From NCBI RefSeq assembly GCF_901709675.1, contig NC_051099.1, positions 4,962,001-5,026,000 on the forward strand: 64,000 bases of DNA. Direction: 5' to 3'. Position 1 is the stretch's first letter, and every line of letters starts with the position of its first letter. Positions 41,441-52,391 of this stretch are shown piece after piece. Below the pieces are notes generated by a model. The model was not told where the DNA came from and did no database searches. It worked only from the letters and a program-made list of their open reading frames with translations. The translations under genes were made by a program, and so were the position numbers. The DNA comes from Syngnathus acus (Eukaryota > Chordata > Actinopteri > Syngnathiformes > Syngnathidae).

Positions 41441-41620
41441 ACAACAGGGAGATATTGCAATATTTTTGTTATAATCCCAATTTCAAAATAAATAAGAAAA
41501 TTGTTGAACTTTTCTGTTCAATGTGTGTGATAATAACCCATTCATTTCTATTTAAGTCATTAATGGCTCCATAACTCGGATGAGGCCCGCAACAAAAAAC
41601 GAGTTTGACACCTCTAGAGC

Positions 41621-43904
41621 TTTGAAAACTTCGACCTGGAAAGAAGCTTGCTGTAACCTGCCTTGTTTCTTGTCTGGTTAACATGGCTTTCTTTGATAGT
41701 CTTGCTTTTTCACTATAGGTCTCACGCTGTTGTAACATCTTCCTACACAGCACCTCACTGACGCCTCAGCACAAAAGATTAAAGAGGCCAGGAGGGAGAG
41801 GAAACCCCGTTTCCCCTTCAAGGAAGAAAAAGATCTGTTAATGAGTAGAGACAAGGCAGGGGATGCTAATTAGGATGCCGGATCCGTTGTCGTTTCTCAA
41901 GCCCTGCACGCGAGCTGTACTTCACAAAAGCTTCTCTCTTCACCTTGTCTGCCTTCCTGCTATTTGAGTTACTATGCTGTTTAAGGTGTCACAACACCAT
42001 TAAACAATTGATTTTACTCAACGGAGCAACGAAGCAGAATCCAATACGTCTTAAAACATTTCAAGCTGATAAATGTAAGCTAACAGGGTAAAGCTAGCCA
42101 GGCAATGTAAGGAGTGACTTAATGAGCAGCAGATAACAAAAGAACAGAGAACAAAAAATATTAATGCTAATTATAACTTGCATAGACGTTTCTGCAGACT
42201 GAAGCTTCATTCGATTCTACCGTCTTTCTTGTTACAAAGTTGTTCAATATCGTGAACGCCCCCCTGTGCCATGGCATCCGTCACAAGGACAAAGTGATCT
42301 TTGATTAAACTGCTGCAAGCAATGCATTACACTTGATAAATGGCCTTCCTCTTATCCCTTGGCACAGCACAGAGATAAAGCTCCATCCTCACACCAAGCT
42401 TAATAGGAGGCACCGTCACACATAATATTGAATGACATCAACTGGGCTAAAGGGAAAGAGGTCTCATCTGTTTTTATAAATGCGAACTTTAATTTTCCAT
42501 TTTCTATACCGCTTGTCCTCATTAGTGAGGTGTACGCTTTATTATTAACCGACAATATTCTGTCTATATAAAACTATAAGTCGCAGGGTTCAAAGCTTGT
42601 GCAAAAAAAAAGTAGCGGCTTATAGTTCAGAAATTACGGTAATTACCAAAGTGACCCAAAACGAAAATATTTCCTTATACAGCTGTTGCAAATGATTGCC
42701 CTGTCAAATTTGAACCATGTCAAATTTGAGCAAGGCCAATTTCTGACACAGAAAAGAGGGTGAGTCACTCTGTCACTGAGCCACAGGTGAAGACAGCTGT
42801 CATCCTGATATATCGCCCCCGCAGCCTCAGTAATGTCGGCCAAATTGCCTGGATGGCTCCAAATGATCCAGTCATTGTAGAGGAAATTGGAAATCAATTC
42901 TTGCTATCACGGAACATTTTAAAAGAGAGTCAAGGCTCAAAAGTATTTTCGACAGGACACCGATGTTGGTGATAAAAGATGAAAGTGAGCATGACAGATG
43001 AATGAAAAGAAAAAACAGCAGGTAAGCTTGGAGGACACTTTCTAGATAAAAAAAAAAAATTGACGAATGTAAAATAAACTCAATTATGGATGATGATGTA
43101 TATTTACGTAGGACTGGCGCCTGCCTACACATATCCAATAAATCAAGTCAAATGTATCGTTTACAGGCTTGAAATGTACACTAAGTCGTATCGCGACTCG
43201 GTTGAATCTATCCTGAACCGTGACAACATTCCCAAGGGCGCTCGGACTCAATAAGCAGGACCCGACACTAACAATATGCCTTGGCACTATTCCATCCTCA
43301 CTCGCACAAGCGCAGAGTCAGCCTCCATCCATTATGCATCAAAACCAGCCTTGCAAATCTTTTCAAATAGTACAACGTGTCAAGCATGATAAAGAACAAT
43401 CATCCAAGCGGGGGACTTTGGGAGAATCAAAGCGTGTAAATTCCCAGGATGAAATATATTCCACTTTGCTCTCTGATGTTGTTCTTTGTTTGTGTTGTTA
43501 TTCAACTTGTATGTTCATGTCTCCCATGGGGTGCTTTGCACGATGCGAGTCATCCGTCATCCTAATTGTTTGTGTTTAGAGAGCGACTGGTGTGTTTGAT
43601 GGAGAAGCCATTCCACTCCTCCTGGTCAAAACAAAACCGGGGCTTTACTATCAAGGAGAAACGGTTATGGCGATCAATGTGATTATTTCTATCTGCCTCG
43701 GTGTGTTCAACTGCAGTGGGACCGCATTCATTAAAAATGATAATAATAAATAAAATTGGCGAGGAAAATCTCACAGGGTCACTACCAATTTGGGCATCAC
43801 TATTGAAAGGTTCGTTTACAGTTAAGTCTTTAACTAGTTTTTTATGGGTATTTTTTTTTGCTGCCCAAAGACTATAAGTATATAATTTGTCTTAGAGATA
43901 ATTA
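41621..43904. other. Intergenic sequence, no gene seen
   Basis: No gene is supported. 42493-42530 (ATTTTCCATTTTCTATACCG then CTTGTCCTCATTAG) is a short teleost retroposon-type tail. The open frame 43220-43579 (119 codons, plus) has no recognisable domain. Confidence 0.5.
42570..42639 (+). mobile_element. Second TA-type family, right end only
   Basis: AACTATAAGTCGCAGGGTTC, then a poly-A run, AGTAGCGGCTTATAGTTCAG and AAATTACGG followed by TA, is the right terminus of the family whose left end lies at 21045. About 70 bp remain. Confidence 0.55.
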
Positions 43905-44212
43905 CCGTATTTTCCGCACTATAAGGCGCACCGGATTACAAGGCGCACCTTCAATGAATGGCCCATTTTATAAACGTTGTCCATATATAAGGCGCACCGG
44001 ATTATAAGGCGCACCTTCAATGAACGGCCCATTTTAAAACTTTGTCCATATATAAGATATATACATTTGGCCCGCGGGCCGGACTTTGGACACGCCTGCT
44101 GTAGTGGCTCAATATTGGTCCATATATAAGGCGCACCTGATTATAAGGCGCACTGTCGGCTTTTGAGAAAATTTGAGGTTTTTAGGTGCGCCTTATAGTG
44201 CGGAAAATACGG
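43905..44212 (+). mobile_element. CCGTATTTTCC MITE, composite subfamily, copy 8
   Basis: TA flanks both sides; ends are CCGTATTTTCCGCACTATA and GTGCGGAAAATACGG. It has two tandem ~64-bp units, then GGCCCGCGGGCCGGACTTTG and GACACGCCTGCTG (captured hAT end), then the standard right end with CTGTCGGCTTTTGAGAAAA. It differs from copy 4 in unit number and in keeping this right arm. Confidence 0.88.
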
Positions 44213-46225
44213 TACTTTTTTGTAGCAAATATTGTGTGCCTTGCATCAGCCAATCAAAACAAAACAAAGCAACACGATTTTATCCACTTCTGTCGTCACT
44301 TTGTTTTTCTTTCTTTGGCTTAGGTGTGAGGTGTGTGTATCTCAAAATAATGAGTGTCTGCATATGTAAAGGTGAGCATGAGGGAGTCCTTACTAACTCA
44401 GTTCAGTGCAGCAGATGTGAGGGGGGGGAAAAATGCACATATAGAATAGCAACAGGGGTCAGGGTCTCTTTCAATCCAGGTTGAACGTTTGAGGTGCAGT
44501 CGGCCTTTACACAGCTGCAGCCAAGAAGCACAGCTGTTTCAACTGGACATCTCAACCAAGGTCTTCCTTTCATCTCCAACTTTAAAGGGCCTGGTTGCAC
44601 CTATACTGTAACTCAGATACCTGATATGCAATTAGAATAAAATACAGTAGCTTGTGGTGACTCTAACCCTGTTCCCCTGTAGATGTAAAATTGTAATAAC
44701 ATTCACCATTGAGTGAATGAATAAAATGGAAAATTCCACAAGAAAGGAAAAGTAGTTCATCTTTGCAGCAAAATCTGTCCGTCACTGCATACCAAGTAGG
44801 ATCAGTATGCAAATATCCGTCTTCTTCAGGTCACAATAGTCAGTGTGCAAGGATAAGCAACACAAGTGTGGGCAAATATAACCCGAGAATTGCGTCAAAA
44901 CCGCAATTACACGCTGGCCTGATTCATAACGATAAACAAGGCAGAGAACCGCCTTTGCGCCAAGGTCCTTTGATTTCATTTTACCAGGCCAACGCACACG
45001 CGCACACACTCAAACGATGAAAACAGGATATTCGCTCAGGTGCTCTCGTTGATTAAACCGAAGACGTTTTAGATGGTCTTTTAAACACTAAAGGCCTTTT
45101 TCAGACCAAGTAAATGGGAGTCTCGGTTCGGCATTCAGTTGTGAAAAGACTGAGGAATGTTAAGTGCCTTGAGTGCCCTCTGCTGAAGATCAAATACCAC
45201 CGACTGGATCATATTTTCTTCATTCAAACAAAGCTTTGACGTGTCGAACACGAAACTATTGAGGAACGCGGTTTATAGGCGGTAAAAAGTACGGCGTGAA
45301 ACCAAAGCCAGTGGGAGCCAAACATAGAAGATTTAAAAAAAAAAAAGCTTAAATAAATAAATGGGAAATTATAATCCTATTAGTACATTTAACCGCTCAA
45401 GGCAGAATGTGATTGAGTGCCTGGCGTCCCCGGAGGAGATGATGATTGTCAATGTGTCCGTCAACCCGGTGTGATGAAACCATTTTTTTTTTTATTGCAG
45501 CTAATTGAAGCTCCTCTGCGCTAATTAAATCAAGGAACCACCTGGCATGCAACGATGATGAAAATCTGCCACTCCTGTTTATCCAGCCACTCCATATGAT
45601 TTTTTTTTATTTTCTCCATATGCTCAGGTCAACGCTCCCTTGACTCATTTAAAAGCCACTGATAAAATAAGAAGCCCGGCTGCCGGGGTGACCTGAGTGT
45701 TGCGACGATCAGGACCGTTTGAAAATGTCAGACTCCCTTGTTTGCAATATACGCAGGCAAAGAGGCAATTATTACATTTTCATGTTCCCAGAGAGGCCTT
45801 GCTGCCGTCGACACATCTCTGACACTACGCCCTTGTGTTTTAACACACGGCACATTGCATTCTGGCGCTTCTATGAAAAACTCAGCAAGCCATATTAATG
45901 TCGGCCCTCCAATTCCGCCTCCCGTCCCCCTGGCCCCTCTCCTATCTCTCTCAATCACCCTTATCTCTCCCTCTCCAGCCCTCACCTCCTCTTTCATTTC
46001 CGAGACAGTCTATCATTTGGGCAACACTGCGGCGTGATTGTGGCTTCCGCTGGAGGGCAAAAGCTGAATACTATCATCACTCCCAGGGCCATAATCAATA
46101 GTGTCAGTAATGGCAATGGTGGGAGCAGCAATGCTAGATTGTTCCACGGTTCGGAGCAGATCAGAGCGGCCCGACCTCTCAAGTCTGTTTATTTTGCGGG
46201 CATTTGGGCTACGGGATTTGAGATA
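44213..46225. other. Intergenic sequence with candidate conserved non-coding DNA
   Basis: No gene is supported. 45480-45900 is repeat-poor and contains GCAGCTAATTGAAGCTCCTC, GCGCTAATTAAATCAAGG and CAGCAAGCCATATTAATGTC, the most constrained-looking stretch in the desert by eye. 45910-46000 is pyrimidine-rich (CCCTCTCC repeats). The overlapping open frames at 45728-46307 are unrecognised. Confidence 0.45.
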
Positions 46226-46547
46226 CAGTGATCCCTCGCTACTTCGCGTTTATCGCGGCTTCACTACATCGCGGATTTTTTTTTTCCGAATTAAAAAAAC
46301 ATTTTAAAAGTCAAAATAAAACTTCTAAATTGAGGAAACGTGTGTAACCTTTAGGACAATGTAGTATTGCTCCAAATGTTCGTTTACATTCCTTTAGAAG
46401 TCCTTTTTGTTAGCACGATCACAAATAAGCTCTTTCCGCTAACTCGTTAGCCTGCCCAGTACTTCTTGTTGGTGACCGTACTTGGCGGATTTCACTTATC
46501 GTGGGTGGTTTTTGGAACCAATTATCCGCGATAACGAGGGATTACTG
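46226..46547. mobile_element. Mariner/pogo-type MITE (CAGTGATCCCTCGC ends)
   Basis: A 322-bp element with ends CAGTGATCCCTCGCTACTTC and its near complement CGATAACGAGGGATTACTG, flanked by TA on both sides (46224-46225 and 46548-46549). The TA duplication and the CAGTNATCCCTCG terminus are typical of Tc1/mariner or pogo-type non-autonomous elements. The inner repeat extends through TTATCGCGG and TTATCCGCGATAA. It has no coding capacity. Confidence 0.85.
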
Positions 46548-47643
46548 TATTCCCATTTCCTCTTGTTTCATATATACTGAAAGAACATTTTATGACATAG
46601 CAAGTGAATTCATACTGGAGAAAAGGTGCCTGTAAGTAAATTTGTTGAGATTATGCCCAGAATAATAAACATCCCCCAAACCAGCTTGGCAGGCCAAAGA
46701 TCTGTCCACCATTTCAAGTAATGGTCTGATCTTAAAACCAAAAGGTAAGCAGAGCTGCAGTGTTACAACAGTTTGTTACTAGTGAACTTTTGTGTTTACT
46801 AAACTGCAGGCGTTAGTAGATCTTGTCAGTTAAAGCGATGACCTCCTCGTCGATGAACTAATGGTAATGAAGACTCCTGAGGGTGACACATTACACTTCA
46901 GTACATGCCATTGCAAAGGCCAGCACTGTAGATCTATAAAGTCCCGGACTAACTGCAGCATTGTTTTCCCACAGGGGAAAAATAGGGCAGCGCTGTCACA
47001 ACACTGGAGATGCAACAAAGAACCTGCACGGCAGACGAGGAGATGAGCCCCAAGGTGCTGGCTACACTAGCTCGACATCACTTAAACATGTGCTCAAACC
47101 GCCTTGCCGTGTTAACAGATGGCACATTTTTCTTCAAGCCTTACTTACGTCTCAATTTCTAAAAAAAATCCCCAGATGGAGCATTTCAGCGTGGGGATTA
47201 TTTCCTCTGGGTACCCTTACAAAAATGAGCTCAGTCGTTGGGTAATGTGGCAAATCATCAGTCAGACATTAGCCGAAAGCTGTATCGAGGTGCTTTAAGG
47301 CAATTTATTATAAAGCGATGTGATTATTCAGTGGCAAGCGTTGAATTTTTACACCACTCTGTTTAGTGTTTACTTTCTGAGCAGATATTAGATGGTGAGA
47401 AGCGAATAAGATTACATTTCACAGCTTCCGCACTGTGAACAGGCAAAGTCAAAACAAAGCGGCGGAAGACAGATCAAATTCTTAGGACCGCTGCTAGCCA
47501 TGTTTCATTTCATTAAGGAAGATGATATTGCATGAGACATGGTGCTCTTATATTAACTTGACTGCACTTGTCTTCTGCATGTCTCTTTGAATAGTCGACT
47601 AAAAAAAAGACATAATACAATTCTCAATTTTGAAGCAATAGGG
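46548..47643. other. Intergenic sequence, no gene seen
   Basis: Unique-looking sequence. The open frames at 46830-47245 on both strands are unrecognised. Confidence 0.5.
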
Positions 47644-47970
47644 CACAGGTGTCAAACTCAAGGCCCGGGGGCCAGATACGGCCCACCACATCATTTTATG
47701 TGGCCCGCGACGATAAATTGTGCATCAAATTCATGCGTCATGACTAGAATTGCAAATTGTCTTCACTTTTAATAATATCTTTGTTTTTTTAAAATATTTG
47801 ACCAGTTTTTACTCGTCTGATTTGAAAACGAGTGATTTGTCCGTTTGTTTTGTAGCTTTTACTGTATATAATATGAGGTGCTCGTACATTTCTTTGGGTT
47901 GACAGTCATAATGGCCCTCCGAAAGAAGACTACAATGCGGCCCGCGAAAAAAACGAGTTAGACACCTCTG
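47644..47970 (+). mobile_element. hAT-type miniature element, copy 4 (full length)
   Basis: About 327 bp, from CACAGGTGTCAAACTC to GAGTTAGACACCTCTG. Flanks CAATAGGG and GAATAGGG agree at 7 of 8 positions, consistent with an 8-bp hAT duplication. The interior carries GGGGGCCAGATACGGCCCAC, the TTTACTCGTCTGATTTGAAAA segment and ATGCGGCCCGCG. This uninterrupted copy is a good reference for the family. Confidence 0.85.
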
Positions 47971-49053
47971 AATAGGGAATGAGATTGATTTTTAAATTGA
48001 ATCCATAAAATATGTAAGTAATAAGTAATGCGGAAGCCGTTTTAGCTCATTAAGTGTCAGTCACTCATGATAAGCTGCCAAACGCCGCAGATATCGCTCA
48101 AGGCCCACTGGCAATGACAAACCAATACACACACACACAATAAGCAAGTGAGAAGGATGATCACAAGCTATAATTGCTTCTTGAATCACAATGTTAATGA
48201 CAAGATCTCTTGATTGTAACCACGGCATTAATATGGATAGGACTGCAGCTTTGGGAGCCATCTGTTTGTCTGCCACACCGCGCCGCACAACAGCCAAATT
48301 TATTTCAAGGATTGTCTTTGAGCCATGGGACTGCATGATCAATTCAAATACTGTCACCGGATTTAAGAACTAAAAGCCCCAAATTGTTCCATCAAACAGA
48401 AACTTGGATTATTTAGTGTCGCCATATTTTATTCACATGTGAAGATGAAAGAAAAAAAAAAAAGACAGACACTGGAGAGGTTTTTTTTTTGCGAAGGTAG
48501 GTGATTGCCTTAGGTTACCTCTGGGTGGAATCAATTATAGACGTTTTTTAAAAGACCGACTTTGGTCTTCACAGGATTGCATGAAGCGAGCAGGTTCCCG
48601 AGATAACTTCTTATTTCTATTTAATGTTCTCACATCAAACTTGCTCTTTATTCACAAACTTTTGCAGACTTGCTGCTAGAGAAAGAATATGAGGCATTTG
48701 AGATGTTATTGCTAAACTTCAATTGGACCATCCCTCATCTCCTTTGCTTTATGACTAATATATTTCGGGTACAAAAAGCATATGTTGCTTTTAAAGAAAT
48801 TCTTCAGGGCTCTCTGTTTGTGGTTGTTGAGAAAAGTGGAAGGAAATAAAATAGTCTTCCAAGACGGCATGGTCGAGTGTGCCAAATAAATGAGTTTGAC
48901 GAGTCAATAAAAAGAGTGTAACATTATTTTTGGCCGCCAAGTGCCCTATGATGTCGTTTAAGAATGACAGTTATTGTGCTGTGTTATTTACGGAAACCTG
49001 ACTGATATTTGTGAGAGGGTCACTGGGCAACTTTTGTAAATCCTAAAAAAGTA
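47971..49053. other. Intergenic sequence, no gene seen
   Basis: No gene is supported. A short (AC)n run lies at about 48127-48140, and poly-A and poly-T runs at about 48451-48490. The open frame at 48061-48357 (minus) is unrecognised. Confidence 0.5.
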
Positions 49054-49444
49054 CCGTATTTTCCGGACTGTAAGGCGCACCTTCAATGAATGGCCCATTT
49101 TAAAATTTTGTCCTTATATAAGGCGCACTGGACTATAAGGCGCACCATTAATGCATCATGTCTGATTTTTAATCCAAATCATTCTCCAATTGATCTTTTT
49201 TTATTTCAACTTCAGACGCAACAACTTACTTTATAATCACAAAATAATAATCCATAGTCTTTTTGATTCATGATTCATAGTCTTCAGCGGGCCACTTATG
49301 ATTGATTTCATGACACAATGCTTCGGGCCAATTTAAATTTAGGAATTTGGTCCATCTATAAAGCGCACGGGACTATAAGGCGCGTTGTCGGCTTTTGAGA
49401 AAGTTTTAGGTTCTTAGGTGCGCCTTATGGTCCGGAAAATACGG
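49054..49444 (+). mobile_element. CCGTATTTTCC MITE, copy 9
   Basis: A 391-bp copy with TA on both sides and perfect outer CCGTATTTTCC ends. It lacks the first CACCGGACTATAAGGCG unit at the left end, as in copy 2. The core matches copy 1 with about a dozen substitutions, e.g. GGTCCATCTATAAAGCGC. Confidence 0.9.
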
Positions 49445-50228
49445 TACAAAGTATTTGACTTCCAAGCACTGTTGGAGACTTGTATATCCACCATACAACC
49501 TAATTGCAAATTTCAGTTGGTTTTGTTTTGTTTCATCTTCCAAGGCCAACCACTTGATAGCGACTCTTGTATTCCCTGCCAGGCAATTGAAAAGTGGGCC
49601 ATTTTACCTGCTGAAACATTTGCTTCTTTTACTCTTTGGTTAATTGGCAGCATGCCTAAAACCCCCTCAGAGTAGAAGATGGTCTGCGGGGAAGAATCCA
49701 ACGCATGAATCACTTCACTTTGCAGATTTCTTCATCTCCAGTAATTAAGGTTCTCTTCACAAGAAAAAAAAAAAAGTGAAAAAAACAACACTGACAAGCT
49801 GCCAATTAATTTCCTCACGCCATCATCTTGACGTTTTCTGCATACCCTGGGGGAGAATCAAAAGTTTTACAGGGTTTTGGGAAAGCTTTAATCGTGTCCT
49901 TTTGTTCTTGCTAACACATGTTGAAAAATGCAACAATGGCTGTGAAATGGCTCCTTCCCGCTCCGTTTAATCAATTCCCTCCGCTTTTTCCAGCAGAAGC
50001 AATGATGGGAAGATGTGAGAAAAATAGCATGCGGTAAATCTTATGTTTGCTGTTTTGGGGTTGACAATTATTCTCTATTCACAATGAGAATAACAAATTT
50101 GAGAACAACAATATTTCTGCCTCAAAGCCAAGAGCTTCTTGGCTCCATCATATTTTATGTGCACTTGACATATGAGCATATTCATTCAGCCTTGCTTAAC
50201 ATCTTGGTCATAAATGCATTGACTACAG
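49445..50228. other. Intergenic sequence, no gene seen
   Basis: No gene or repeat is recognised. The long open frame beginning at 50015 runs into the transposon to the right and is not a gene. Confidence 0.5.
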
Positions 50229-50636
50229 CACAGGTGTTTTTCTTTTTTTTCTTTCTTTTTTTGTTTTGGATGTTCGAAATAAAGATATCAATCAATCAAT
50301 CAATCAATCAAAAACTCAAGGCCCGGGGGTCAGATACGGCCCGCCACATCATTTTATGTGGCCCGCGAAGACACATTGTGCATCAAATTCGTGTGTCATT
50401 ACTAGAATTGCAAATTGTCTTCACTTTTAATAATAGCTTTTTTTTTTTTTTTTAATATTTGACCAGTTTCTACTCGTCTGATTTGAAAACGCGTTATTTG
50501 TCAGTTTGTTTTGGAGCTTTTACTGTATATAATATGAGGTGCTCATACATTTATTTGGGTTGACAGTCATAATGGCCCTCCGAAAGAAGCTATGGCTACA
50601 ATGCGGCCCGTGAAAAAAATTAGTTCGACACCCCTG
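50229..50636 (+). mobile_element. hAT-type miniature element, copy 5, with nested LINE tail
   Basis: The element is bracketed by a perfect 8-bp duplication GACTACAG (50221-50228 and 50637-50644). It begins CACAGGTGT and ends GACACCCCTG. Directly after CACAGGTGT the terminal repeat is broken by a T-rich stretch and a LINE tail (about 50238-50310), then resumes at AAAACTCAAGGCCCGGGGG. The LINE insertion therefore came after the hAT insertion. Confidence 0.88.
50238..50310 (+). mobile_element. LINE 3' tail nested in hAT copy 5
   Basis: TTGTTTTGGATGTTCGAAAT, then AAAGATATC and (AATC)n, match, in opposite orientation, the tail of the fragment at 13964. The (AATC)n microsatellite marks the 3' end. 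No coding sequence is present. Confidence 0.7.
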
Positions 50637-50644
50637 GACTACAG

Positions 50645-52391
50645 TTTAAAAAGAAAAATTAAAATGCAGACAAACACTGGGAAAAAATTTGAATATTTAT
50701 GTAGTTCTTTCAAAAATAAAAACACACTAGTGACCTTTCTTGAAACTTTCTAAATAAACAAAAAGTCAAACACCCAGAAAGCTTAGTCTTGGCATCAATG
50801 CATTTAATAGCCAGCGGGGAGAACACACTCTACGAACCTTGATGACTCTACCCAGAGACCAAGACTAATTTTCTGCCTCTTTAGGGCTTGCCGTCTATTA
50901 GTGGCAAAAGTTGGTATACAGTACAAGCGATGTGGGTTTAAAAATATAAATAAATAAAAAGCGATGGGGGGGGGGGTCTAAGACACGAGCTAGGCCAAGC
51001 TAAGTGCATTGAGGATCCGATTTAAGTGCTTGCCAACAGCAGTCTTGTGGGAGATATCTTAAGAGGCAAGGGCATTGTTGTGAAAGAGTGTTCCACAAGA
51101 TTGCTGTTTACACATTCTTGGCTACACTGCAAATAAAGGCAAAGAGATTAAAAAGACACTCTGCCCTCCATTGCAACAAATCGCATCTTGAGAGAATTCG
51201 CAATGAACGATCCTGTTGACCTTCAAGCAATCACAAACAGGATTTATTTCAAATCTAGGTTAGATCAACTTTAATTAGGTTCCAATTTGGATGATGTTTG
51301 ACTTTGCAGTGTTTACGTCTAAAGGGAAATAAAATTTGAAACTATCGTTACTCGGCTAGAATGTCGCCGCGGCTACGGCCCTGGCCGTCACACACAGCCC
51401 GACGCGAGCTTAAGTTTTATTTGGACTTGAGTGAAGGAAGCGGAGGTTGTCATTTGAGTGCTTAAAAGCAAAGCGAGCCTGCTCGGTGATTTCACCCTCG
51501 CTCGCCTCGAGCATCTCTCACTGCATCAAGAAAAGTGTGGCAACATGACAAACTGCTGCTGAACAGAAATTCATCCACACAGCCAAAAGCAAAGTAACAT
51601 GATTAAAAACTGTGCGGCAATAATTCACAAACCATATACTGGTAACACATTCATCAATAAATAAATCCTTTAAATCCCTTTAGTGGGTTTTTGTTCTACT
51701 TCATCACTCACTAATTAATTTAATCAACTACTTTATGCAGTGCAGATTTAAATTGGCTGTAAAACAAACCCTTAATTATTGGCTTAAACATTTGGGATAT
51801 TTTATATTTATATTGTAGACGTTGATACTTATTTCTGAATATGTTATTCAGTGATTTAGTTAAGTTAAACAGAGGAACTGTTGTATTTTCTAAGGCAAGA
51901 TTGCCCTCTGGTGAATTACCTGGATATAGCTAGGAGGACGCAATAATTTAGCAAGTAACCACATTAAGAAAATAATTGAGCACTTCTTTGTTTTATTACA
52001 AACAAATACATTATGACACAGTACTAAAAAACATTTACATGCGTTAAAAAAAAGCGGTCATCAAAATTGGCCCTTAGCATTTCAGTGTGTCACATTTGTA
52101 AGAACATAATTTAACCTGTTGTACAACTCATTATTAATTTACAGAATGTAAAAAATAAAGACCGATGGTGCCCCTCAAGATGGAGCATTGATCAATTCTA
52201 ACAATCTTTACTTACGTATATAGCCCTTCGTTACCTTCACGGTAATCAAAGCGCTTTTTTTTTACGTCACCTCATTCACGTGTCGATTATTGTTGGTTGT
52301 ACATGAAGCGCTTCCTCACACATCGAGAATGATCACCTGAGCCGTCAGATTAAACACAATGAGTGCATATTGTATCGATTGTCCGTCTGAT
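50645..52391. other. 3' flank of ints2 and intergenic sequence
   Basis: No further gene. 51350-51540 is CpG-richer (GTCGCCGCGGCTACGGCCC, ACAGCCCGACGCGAGC) than its surroundings and repeat-free. A G run lies near 50966-50976. The right end must contain the ints2 3' UTR. Confidence 0.5.
51992..51997 (-). terminator. Candidate ints2 polyadenylation signal
   Basis: TTTATT on plus gives AATAAA on the minus strand, about 395 nt after the ints2 stop codon. It is the first canonical hexamer I find downstream. A weaker variant, TATAAA, overlaps the stop codon itself. Confidence 0.35.

Larger units (their letters stand above)
41017..41612 (+). mobile_element. hAT-type miniature element, copy 3, with nested insert
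   Basis: The ends ACGGATGTTAAACC and GAGTTTGACACC are flanked by a perfect 8-bp direct repeat TCTAGAGC (41009-41016 and 41613-41620), the size expected for hAT transposition. GGCTCGGGGGCCAGATCCGG near the left and TGAGGCCCGCAACAAAAAAC near the right match other copies. The middle, from about 41160 to 41440, is foreign: a GATGAATAAAGTTCTATCATC tail, an (ATC)n run and a reversed retroposon fragment. Confidence 0.82.

Noticed and set aside
50015-50455. 146-codon open frame on plus, the second longest in the window
   Set aside because: It runs through a poly-T stretch, the (AATC)n tail and the hAT element; no domain and no coding bias.
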